DNA of 64,000 nt from Conchocele bisecta (taxonomy: Eukaryota; Mollusca; Bivalvia; Lucinida; Thyasiridae), in the NCBI GenBank assembly GCA_029237695.1, contig CM055265.1, positions 110,968,773-111,032,772 on the forward strand. Direction: 5' to 3'. This document shows, piece by piece, positions 42,901 to 54,900 of this stretch (position 1 is the stretch's first letter; each line of letters starts with the position of its first letter). The notes under the pieces were generated by a model. It saw only the letters and a program-made list of their open reading frames with translations. It made no database searches and was not told the origin of the DNA. A program made the position numbers and the translations under genes.

Positions 42901-45900
42901 TTAAAAACATGTATCTATCGAAGTACTTGTGATAATCAGTAACCAAAACATTCATATTCTGCATAAATCTTAATTCTTTCAAACACTTTATATTTCATTC
43001 AAATTGGTAAAGTATCTACTATGCTACATATTTGAGAGTAAAGATGGAAATACATGCAAGCCTATGGGATTTTAACTTTGGGGAAATTACTTCTGTCCAC
43101 CTACTGTACTGTATATGCGTCCGGCTTAAAGTTTTTGGTTAACGTTTTTCGGTATATGTTACTATCAAAGCCTCAGCCATCTAGTATGAGACTCAAACCA
43201 TTGCAGCAACACTAACCCATAATTTACGTGTGCCATGTTGCAGACGACTACAACTTCCAGGTGTTGAACCCGGGCATGTACTCCATCACGCTGCAGGCAG
43301 AGGAGGTGGTCGAGGGCGAGATTGTCTTCATGCCCACCGAGGTACGCGATGGCGGCATTCTTACCAGTAGTCAGTGATTATAATACTTTCTGAAAATAAT
43401 TTTAACAATTAGGATATATGTATAAATTGGGTCCAATTTAATGTGCATTTTCTGGTCATGTAATGAGGTAATGTCAACGATATGAAAGTTATTCAATGCT
43501 GATGTAAATGTGGTGATTTCCTGTTGGAAAAAATGGGACATATTATGTATTCAAATTATACGGGTGGTCAGACTGGCAGGCGGGCAGCAGGCTGTTTCAC
43601 AGCTTGTCCACTCAATAACTAGAGTTCTACTTAACGTATCGCAACCAAATTTGGTATACAATTTTTCAGATGAAGAAGCCAATCCATTTTCGAAAATTTC
43701 CAATGACTTATATCCCCTTGGCAGCCATTTTTAATTATCACACTCTGTATCCTTGTCCACGCAATAACTCAAGTTCTACTTGATGGATCGTAACCAAAAT
43801 CCGTATTCCTGTTTATAACGGCAAGACGAAGAACCCTATTCATTTAAAAAATTTCTGATGACTTATCTCCCCTTGGTGGCCATATTTTATTTTGAACTGT
43901 ATCCTTGTCCACACAATAACTAAGTACTACTTGATTGATCGTAACCAGATTCGGTATACATGTTTATCACTACAAGACTAAGATCCCTATTAATTAAAAA
44001 AAATCTTTGATGACTTATCTCCCCTTGGTGGCCATTTTTATTTTCACACCTTGTATACTTGTCCACACAATAATTCAAGTTATACTTGACTGATTATAAC
44101 CATATTTGGTATACATGTTGATCACGGCAAGACGAAGAAACTTAATGCTGTTCATTTTTTATTTTCGCACACTGTATCCTTGTCCACGCAACTCAAGTTC
44201 TACTTGACCGATCGTAACTAAATTCGGTATACATGTTTATCAAGGCAAGATGAAGAAGAAAATTAGTTGTCAAAAATTTCCATTTTTAATTTTCGGACTT
44301 TGTATCCTTGTCCACGCAATAACTCGAGCTCTACTTGACCGATCAAAACCAAATTCGGTATACATGTTGATCACGGCAAGACGAAGAAGCCTATTGCTTT
44401 TCAAAATTTTCTGATGACTTATCTCCCCTTGGCGGCCATTTTTATTTTCACACTGTATCCTTGTCCATGCAATAACTCGAGTTCTACTTGACAGATCGTA
44501 ACCAAATTCGATATACATTGTACATGTCTATCACAGCAAGATGAAGAAGCCTATTGATTTTCAAAATTTTCTGATGACTTATCTCCCCTTGGCGATCATT
44601 TTATATTTTCACACTCTATCCTTGTCCACGCAATAACTCAAGTTCTACTTGACCAATCGATGACTTAAACTCCCCTTTGCGGCCATTTTTAATTTTCGGG
44701 CACACTGCTCGTAAAAAAAGAAAAGTTTAACGAGATTAAGTGGGATCAAAGTAAGGTCTCAAACATGTTGAAATGGTCGCAATTGTTAATTTAGTATCAA
44801 TCTTTTGTGTTCTTTTATTCACAACCAACACTTCTCTGTTACAGGTTGCGGCCTATGACTTTGTCCTACCGGTCGTGATAAACCACCTGGGCGCCCCATC
44901 GCCCGCCCCGACCCCTTGCCCCCCCACCCCCGCACCGTCCAACAAGATGAGCCTACAACACATCATCAACCCGAAGCCCCAGCCATGCCACGTGGTGACG
45001 CCACGGAAACACGTGATCGCCACGGCGCTACGACAGCCGTTGCAGCTCTCCACCAACAGGATAGAGTTGTACGCGCCGTCCTCGTTCTTCGATCCCTCTT
45101 TACAGACCGGGCAGATGCAGTCGAAGGTAATGGCAATCTTCTGTATGCACCCTGTGAAAGTACCAAATATAGCACACTCCTGTACTACTGTAGCCTGATG
45201 ACGATCTATGTTGCTTGTTAGAAGCATGCCGAGTGTTTGACGGAATAGCGAACAGTGCAGATCCTGATCAAACTGTGCGAATGCATCTGGATTTACACTG
45301 GAAGCAAAACCCAGTCACACCCCCACATATTAAACATAATAACTGTATGTATAAATGTATGACTACCTTGAGCTACAATCAAATGTCCTTGAATGGTCAC
45401 TGGCCTACAACAACCCCCTCTACAACAGAGGGATGGGATGGGCTACGGGTTAGAACACCTGACTTCCAATCCGGAGGTTGTGGATTCAAACCTCGCCTAG
45501 GGCATCAAAAAATACTTTCACAGTATTTCCATCCCACTGGTACGTTGGATGAGACTTAAACTGTTGTCCCGTCTCTATATGACATTAGCTGTTAAACCCT
45601 TTCACTTTCACGTTTTTCTCTACAATAGGCTACTTGCTGAGTTTTATATTTGGACTGCCAGTTGGCAAAAAGGACCATGTGACGTTTGCAACCAGCATAA
45701 CCACAGCCCCCGCATCAGCCCGATCTGATCAGGGTCTATGCTGTTCGCCTTTCACTGAAGTAGCATTAGTGTCATCAGCAAAACTATTAGAGTATGCAAG
45801 GTGATCTTAATCTACTATTGTTGGAAATGTCGTATTAATCCTTAGACCGCTACACACAACAATTGTCGTCTGCTGTTGCTTATATATCTTGCCTTATTTC

Positions 45901-48900
45901 TCTCAATTAACATGGTTTGACAGCACTTCAGAATCATTTCCAATGGAAATGATTCTAAAGTGCTGTCAAACCATGTTGTAAATTATTCTAAAGTGCTGTC
46001 GAAGCATGTTTTTGATGATAAAAATGGAAAATAGAAAATAAACAGCAGACGACAAAAAAATTAAGATAGCGGTGTAAGGGTTAATCTACTATTGTTGCAA
46101 ATGTCGTATTAAAGGTCCATTTTCTCAGCTGCCTGTGCTATTGTGTAAACTTAACTAAAACATTATATGTACAATTCCAGGGGACAATACTGGTGAACAA
46201 TTCTGACAATGAGATTACATGGGGCATTGACCTGCGCAGCACCAACAAGGCTATAGAGGCGGGGGTGTTCAAGTTTGTGCACCCATCTGGGGCACCGTTC
46301 ACCAACCCGACCGGTGAACCAACAAAGGGCATCGAGGGAACCCTGAAACCCGGGGAAACTCAGCAGTTGGCCGTCATGTTCTGTCCCAGTAAGTATGATT
46401 TGTACGATGGAATTATGTTTGTCTGCTGTTTACTTTTTCTTATTAAAAAATATGCAAGAACAGCAGGTTGCCGTCATGTTCTGTCCCAGTAATTATGATT
46501 GCGTGACGGAATTTTTATCGTCTGCTGTTTACTTTTTATTTTCCATTTTTTCTCATGGAAAAACATACTTTGACAACTCTTTAGAATCATTTCCATTGGA
46601 AATGGTTGTCTAACCATGTTTTATTGACAAAGAAGACAAACTGTGCAAGAACAGCAAACGACAATGTCCTGTTCCACCTTTTAAGGGTTAATGTTTCTAA
46701 ATATCTTGGAACCTTCTACAGCATCTTGAAGATAATGCATATGAAATAACTTTACATACATATCTACATGTATTTTGTATTTTCATATTATGGTCCATTC
46801 ATATGGCCATCATAATCAAAATCCTGGCTTAATGGCGTCATTTTGGTTAGCATTTTTAAAAATTGGTGTTAACTATTTTTGTAATTCATTTTCTTTTGCA
46901 ATTTTCTCCTTTTCTTTTAACAATTTTTGTCGCGCCTCTGCTTGCGGACAGCGTGATATAGTCGGCACATTGGCGTACGTACGTGCGACATGCGGACAGC
47001 GTGATATAGTCGGCACATTGGCGTACGTACGTGCGACATGCGGGCTGCGGCCATCTAGTCTTTTTCATTTTCAATATTCAATATGAGTTTTCTAACCAAT
47101 GTGATAATTTTGTTTTCATTTGCTAGCTGTTTGCACGAGTCATGTGATTGGTCTTGTTGTTGTATCTGATTGTTGTTGTTGTTGTTGTTGTAGCGGAGCC
47201 AGGGAAGTTTGAAGGCCTGTTCCCGGTGGTGCTGAATGACAACTACGACAAGCCGTACCAGTACCTACAGGTGGTGGCCCAACTGAAGGCCCCGACCCTA
47301 TGGTTCGATCCCCTGGCCATCGTCCTCACACCCGTCCCACTGCTGACCGACGTCACCTCCGAGTTCACACTCCACGCGGCACAGTTTAAGAAGTAAGTAC
47401 AGTATACCAGGCTAGTTTATTTTGATATCAAATTCATCTTGTGGCCGTTTCACTAAACTTCGTACATCAAAAATGTTCATACGTGCAAAATTATGATAGT
47501 CTGTACATTTCACATTAACAACGTTTTCTTGTAAACAATTATTGGATTTAAATTTATTGAGCGTATGCAGCCTATGTTCAATAAATGTAAATCCATTAAT
47601 TAAAATTTCCAGACGATCCTAAATTTGCACTTATGAACATTTTAGTCGTACAATGTTTTGTGAAACGGCGGGCCCCAGGTGAGGCTAGGAAACGTGCAAG
47701 ATTGCTTGGCGAGCCGATGAATTCTTACCATTTCCTAATAATGCCCGATAAACTTGATATCAAAAGACACAAGCGTGGTATTCAATTTATCAAGTATTTT
47801 TATGCCAGAGGATGAGAAATTCATTGAAAAGAATGTGTACCATAATAACCCTAATTATTCGGACACCATTTATTTTGGGGAAACACTATAGGAATGAATG
47901 GCCTTTTTGTTGAATTTATCGGGGTATAAACTTGGAAAAGTCGCGGGAATACTGGACGAAGGCCGGAAGTATTCCCGCGACTTTTCCAAGTTTATATCCT
48001 CGATAAATTCAACTAAAAGGCCATTCATTCCTTATAATTCCAGCATTTGAAATAAACTCATCAAGAAAATGTGTTTATTTTCCGTTTTTAGCCAGGTTTT
48101 TTTTAAAAAAATCCAGGCTGTTGGATTGACGAAAGCCGGGCGGGCGGGTGGCGTCCACAATCAATGTTAAATTTTCGTGTTTGAGTCCATTTCTTTGTTA
48201 CTGTACCACCTAGGACCACCAAACTTTCACAGCTTCATAATCAAGGGGTGCCCACCACATATCACTATCCAACATGTTACTTTTTTTTTAACTTGACCAA
48301 TTTTTTCCGCGCAGTCGACTTAGCCATTTTCAATGTTAAGTTTTCGCGTTTTCAATGTTAAGTTTTCGTGTTTAAGTCCATTTCTTTGGTACTGTACCCC
48401 TAGGCCACAAACTTTACAGCTTCTAATCTTTAAGTACCCACCACATATCACTATCCAACTGGTTCTTTTTTTTTTTATCTCACTCGCGCAGTGACTTACC
48501 ATCAATGTTAACTTTTCGCCTTTACCAATGTTAGTTTTCCGTTTTAAAGCATTTCTTTGGTACTGTCACCTAGGACCACACTCACAAGCTTCTAACCAAG
48601 GGGTGCCTACCACATACAACTATCCAACATGTGACCATTTTTTTACCTTCACCTATTATTTCTACGTAATTGACTTAGCCATTTTCAACGTTAACTTTTT
48701 AACGTACGTCTGGTTAGAGTTTTTTGGTTAAAACTTTTTCGTTATACTATATCTCTGCAACTGCTTCGCCCCCCATTACCTTGAAACTTCACATGGGTGT
48801 TTATCATCATCCATATTTTCATTCTAACCCCCAACCGTGCGGCCCCTGTGCCCAATGTCAAGGTCAAATTACTTTGAATTTTTTTGTTAAAGTTTTTTCG

Positions 48901-51900
48901 TGTACTATATCTCTGCAACTGCTTCACCCAATACCTTGATACTTCACATGGGTGTTTATCATCATTGTTGCACCTGCTTGCGGAAAGCGCGATCCTGTGC
49001 CCAATGTCAAGGTCAAATTACTTTGAATTTTTAATTTTTTTGTTAAAGTTTTTTCGTGTACTATATCTCTGCAACTGCTTCACCCAATACCTTGATACTT
49101 CACATGGGTGTTTATCATCATTGTCGCATTCTGCTTGCGGAAAGCGCGATCCTGTGCCCTATGTCAAGTTCAAATTACTTTGAATTTTTCGTGTACTATA
49201 TCTCTGCAACTGCTTCACCCAATACCTTGATACTTCACATGGGTGTTTATCATCATTGTCACACCTGCTTGCGGAAAGCGCGATATCGTCAGAATTTTGG
49301 CATACGTCCGTCCGTTCGTCCGTGTGTCCGGTTAAAGTTTTTTGGTTTAAGTTTTTCCATCTACTATATCTATTTTTTTAGTGTCCATGCCTCGCCCCAA
49401 GGCGCGACATGCAGGCCACGGCCACCTAGTCTACAAAAAGTGGGTATAATTATGTTATCCAAGTGTCTATGCTTGGAAAAAACCTGGCCTTCGTGGCTTT
49501 GCCTCGTTTCTTGTTTTTAACTTGGCCCATATTTTCCGCGCAGTCGACTTAGCCATTTTCAACGTTAACTTTTTAACGTACGTCTGGTTAGAGTTTTTTG
49601 GTTAAAACTTTTTCGTTATACTATATCTCTGCAACTGCTTCGCCCATTACCTTGAAACTTCACATGGGTGTTTATCATCGTCCATATTTTCATTCTAACC
49701 CCCAATCGTGCGGCCCCTGTGCGCAATGTCAAGGTCAAATTACTTTGAATTTATTTGTTAAAGTTTTTTTGTGTACTATATCTCTGCAACTGCTTCACCC
49801 ATTACCTTGATACTTCACATGGGTGTTTATCATCATTGTCGCACCCGCTTGCGGAAAGTGCGATGTCGTCGGCATTTTGGCATACGTCCGTCCATCCGTC
49901 CGTCCGTACGTCCGTGTGTCCGGTTAAAGTTTTTTCGTTAAAGTTTTTCCATCTACTATATCTATTTTTTTAGTGTCCATGCCTCGCCCCAAGGCACGAC
50001 ATGCAGGCCACGGCCATCTAGTCTACAAAAAGTGGGTATAATTATGTTATCCAAGTGTCCATGCTTGGAAAAAACCTGGCCTTCGTGGCTTTGCCTCGTT
50101 TCTTGTCTTAAGAATTATTTTAACTGCGCCTCACGGTTACGGAAAGTAGTTCGGCGTGGGAGTTTACTGGGATATAAATTTTGGACAGAGACTTGCTACG
50201 AGCCAATCAAATGTTAGGGAATTGTGTAAATATTTTTGTGCTGGAATTATATAAAAATATATGGTTTCCCCACAGCAGTGAGTGTGCCAATATTTAGGGT
50301 TAGTATGTCGGTACTGGTTTAATCACAATAGCAATGTATTTGGATATAATTTGCTTTGGGAAATTTCCCAAAAGCAAACTGTGTCAGAATATTTAGGGTT
50401 ATGACAGTAGTTGGTATTATCCTGATGTCATTTGGTAATATGTGAAGCTGTCTGACCAAAAAAATGTCAGCGAAAGTAGTTTTGAATCCGTTGTAAAACA
50501 GATATGCATATCTAGCCAATGCAGTATAGTACAATTTGTTATCAGTCAACCTGTTTCTAAGAAAAAATAGTGAGTCTACATTTACTTTAACTGATATATC
50601 TTTCATCAAATGAAAACTATATGTTTTTAAATATTCCCATTTGTTATTTAAGGCTGATGGTTGTTGCTTCTCTGTTTAATTTTGCTTATTCTACCGTGCC
50701 AGGGCTACACAGATCCAAGTTCACCTACCAGAAGTGGAATGTGAGGACGGCAGCATAATTTCTCCTTTGAAGGTCATATTTCCCGAAGGTCAAGGTCAGT
50801 GAATTTGAATGTGGCAGAAACATTACGTTTGTTTCACGAACTTGAAATATTATTTGTAGCTGATGGCAGAAATTAGTACATGTATATTAGTTAATTAAAT
50901 TTTCACATTTCACACCGGTTGAAAATGCCATAGTCTCAATTTTTCCAGTCACAGCCACAATATTTAATTGTGTTAGAAGATCATAACAATATAAATCCAG
51001 TATTTTTCCATAAATTTATTCTTGAAAATGGATAAATTTATCCAGATTTCATTAAAATTCTGTCCCATGCAGAGGTGCGAGCTTGCTGCGGAGACGAAGG
51101 TCAGATAGAGCCATACAGCCTGTGCTGCAATGTCACGTTCTCCAGCCCGAAGCCCGTCTCATTTTCCGAGTTTATCAAGTTCTCCTGGGAGGGCGGTGGG
51201 ATATTCTCCCTGCTGGTGACCGCCACGGCCGACAACTGCCTCATGAGTTGTTACCCTTTCCTCGCTCTACACCGGACCGACCACCAGATTGTGTGTGAAC
51301 AGGTGAGTTAGCTGGTCCCCCCACCCCACTTGGAGTGCGGTGGGATATTCTCCCTGCCGGTGACCGCCACGGCCGACAACTGACTCATGAGTTGTTACCC
51401 TTTCCTCGCTGTACACCGGACCGACCACCAGATTGTGTGTGAACAGGTGAGTTATCTGGCTCCGCCACCCTTCCCCTGGCCATCCCCTGGGAGGGTGGTA
51501 TTAGGGTGATTATCATTGATCTCTTGAATTTGTCTTGTAATTTTAGACTGACTCAAATGCTAGTTGAAAGTGGCAATTAAACCAATTGTAGGTCTTGGCG
51601 CCTAAGGGCTTTAAGACGATCTCCAAAATATTCAAATATTAGTCCACTTATAAGAAGGGGGTGTTTTTTTCCTGAAAATATGAAAATTACTTCCTGTTAG
51701 TTAATAGGCCATTGAAATGCCAATCTATCACTACTGTAGGGCTCTGCACGTAAGGGGAGTAAGACTGTGTCCAACATTTTCAAATTATACAAGTTGCTAG
51801 GGCATTGAAATGCCAATCTGTTCATAGACTATTGAAACGGCAATCTATCACTTTTGTAGGGGTCGGCACCAAAGGGCCGAAAGACAATATCCAAGGAGAG

Positions 51901-54900
51901 CCTGACCAACACGGGCGAGGCGGTGTTCGTGCCGTGCCAGACTCCACAGCTCAACAGTCGGCCGAGCACGAGCGCGACCAGCTCCAACTTCCAGGTTTCC
52001 TCGTCCAGCTACGAATCGTCCGCCAGTGTCACAGGTATGTCCAATATTGATATCTACGTTATTCTCTTCACAACATTCCATAGAGGGAAAATTCTCAATT
52101 TTTTATTTCAAATTTAAAGTGTATGATGTGACCAACATTTGAACTGTCTCTTTGAACATATACTTTCTTGCAGAAATAAAAAAAAGTAGAAAATAATTGT
52201 ACTTCAAGATTATGAACATAGGCCATGTTCCTTCTTTGAACCCTACATATACAGTCAAACCTCCACAAAGGGTCACCTCTCTACCAGAAACCTCTCTCTG
52301 TAAAGCCGAATGTAATTTGAATGTATATTTTACCTCTATAAAACAGCTACCTCTGTACAACAGCCATTCTTGTGTCTTTCCACATGGCAATGGTCTATGA
52401 ATGTGAGGTCGCACTGTATCTGCATGATTCCATGAAATTTGCTCTTTGGAAGTTTAGAAATACCCATGACTAACTCATTCAGTTGTTGTTAACTTCCTTT
52501 CGATTTTCAGATTTATAATACCCAGAAAGAATAATGAGAAATCTCCAGTGTTTACCAATTTATCAAATATAGTATATCATATATGTGACTGTGACTGGAG
52601 AAGGTTTTGAGGCCAGTATAGATCCAGATCAGCCTGTTCATCGCATCCGCACAGGCTGATCTTGATCTGCAATGTTCGCCGTTGCCATTAATGAAACACC
52701 CGTCATGCTTCTCTCGAGCAATATATTTCAGGCTGCATGAGTGTTCTATTTGATCAGGCTTTAAATGACCTTAGCTGTTGATAGGCTGTTAAACACTAAT
52801 AAATCAAATCCATTTGATCAGATGATATACACTGGTCACAAATACCATAAGCCCTATTTCTCCAGTCACGGCCACATATATATCGGTACCAAAACAATTT
52901 CGCTACCCAAACTTGCCTCCATAGACTCAACAGACCAGAGCACACCAGTGAACCGTGACGGAGCCATGAACAAGCCTCCGTCCGACTCGGAGATGGGTAT
53001 GCCACGGATGAACCAGGACCTGGCGTCTCGCTCCCTCGGCTCCGCCATGTTCCCAGACGAGGATTCCGAGGAGGGGATATTCCACATGGAGGTGCTGCTC
53101 TCCGTACAGCGCTGGTTTGCGGCCCAGGGCTGGCCCGGTGGACCGTTCCCCATCGCCATACCACACTCACTCAGGATGTAAGTTTGTGGACCATTCCCCA
53201 TCACCATGCCACATTCACTCGGGATGTAAGTTTGTGGACCATTCCCCATCACCATACCACACTCATTCAGAATGTAAGTTGGTGGACCATTCCCCATCAC
53301 CATGCCACATTCACTCGGGATGTAAGTTTGTGGACCATTCCCCATCACCATACCACACTCACTCAGGATGTAAGTTTGTGGACCATTCCCCATCACCATG
53401 CCACACTCACTCAGGATGTAAGTTTGTGGACCATTCCCCATCAATATACCACACTCATTCAGAATGTAAGTTGGTGGACCATTCCCCATCACTATACCAC
53501 ACTCACTCAGAATGTAAGTTGGTGGACCATTCCCCATCACCATGCCACACTCACTCAGGATGTAAGTTGGTGGACCAATCCCCATCGCTATACCAAACTC
53601 ACTCGGTATGTAAGTTGGTGGATCATTATCCATTGCCATACCACACTCACTCAGGATGTCAGTTGGTGGACCATTCCCCATCACTCACTCGGTATGTAAG
53701 TTGGTGGATCATTATCCATTGCCATACCACACTCACTCAGGATGTCAGTTGGTGGACCATTCCCCATCACCATACCATTGTAAGCTGGCCATTCCCCATC
53801 ACTATACCACACTCACTCAGTGTGTAACTTGGTGGACCATTCCCCGTCACTATACCACACTCACTCTGGATGTAAGTTGGATTGTCGGTGGACCCTTCCC
53901 CGTTACTATACTAAACTCACTCAGGAAGTTGATGGACCATTCCTCATAGCCATACCACACTTGCTCAGGGTGTAAGTTTGTGGACCATTCCCCGTCACTA
54001 TACTACATTCACTCAGGATGTAAGTTGGTGGACCATTCCCCATAGCCATACCACACATCATCAATGAAGTTGTCCTGCTTCTAACAAGCAATGTAGAACG
54101 TTATTCGACTACAAGAATGTGCTATTTGATCAGGAGCTACACTGGACAAATCCCATGAGCCCCATTTCTCCAGTCACAACAACATTTGAGCAGAGCAATA
54201 AAGCCACAATCAATACTTGGTCACTAAAACTGTAGGTTGTAGAATTTTGTCTGCACATTTCACTCATCTTTCTTGGAGATGATGGGGTGTTGGGTGCTGG
54301 TGGCTGGGCCATTAAGTAAAAGTACATTAAAATGTTAACTGATTTAATGGAGCTGTCAATGTTACTTATATGTCCCAGGAATATTTGTGGCACAAAACGA
54401 GGAAGGTATGTTTTAACAATAAAGTTAGCTTTCATGTTTGTTGATTGATTAAAAACAAACATGTGCCCAAATATAGCATATTATGGCCCATCTAACATAT
54501 GCATGATCATATTATTCTGTGTTTGGGCCCAGGTTTGCTTAGGGCAATTCCAGAATTAATCTGGTGGGGGCTGGGGCACTTTTTTTCAAACACCACCACC
54601 CATAACAATTTTCGTTGACCCCCAGCAACCATCAATTTATAATATTACCGAACCCCGCCACCCATCATTTAGAAAGAAGAAAAAAACCCACCCCCCCTGT
54701 CAATAAAAAAAAAAAGCCAGCCCCACCACCCATCCATAAAAAAAAATAATATGTCGACCCCACCACCCATCAATAAAAATTACTGACCCACCTTATAAAC
54801 AAAGGAAAGTAATGCCCATAACGAGCGACCATACGTACTTAGAATAACAGCTGACATAACGCGCGGTAAACTGAAATGGCCTGCGTGACAATTGACATTT

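Noticed and set aside
45426..45490. tRNA gene
   Set aside because: A- and B-box-like segments are present, but acceptor-stem pairing fails and a SINE-type tail follows.
52866..53684. 272-codon open frame on the minus strand with ECGMVMGNGPPTYILS units
   Set aside because: Mirror image of the same 48-bp array; antisense to exon 30 and without any known fold.
53117..53827. Long open frames with 16-residue repeats on the plus strand (e.g. VDHSPSPCHIHSGCKF units)
   Set aside because: They arise because the minisatellite unit is 48 bp; more than one frame is open on each strand. No start context, no domain, and they overlap the end of CFAP47 exon 30.
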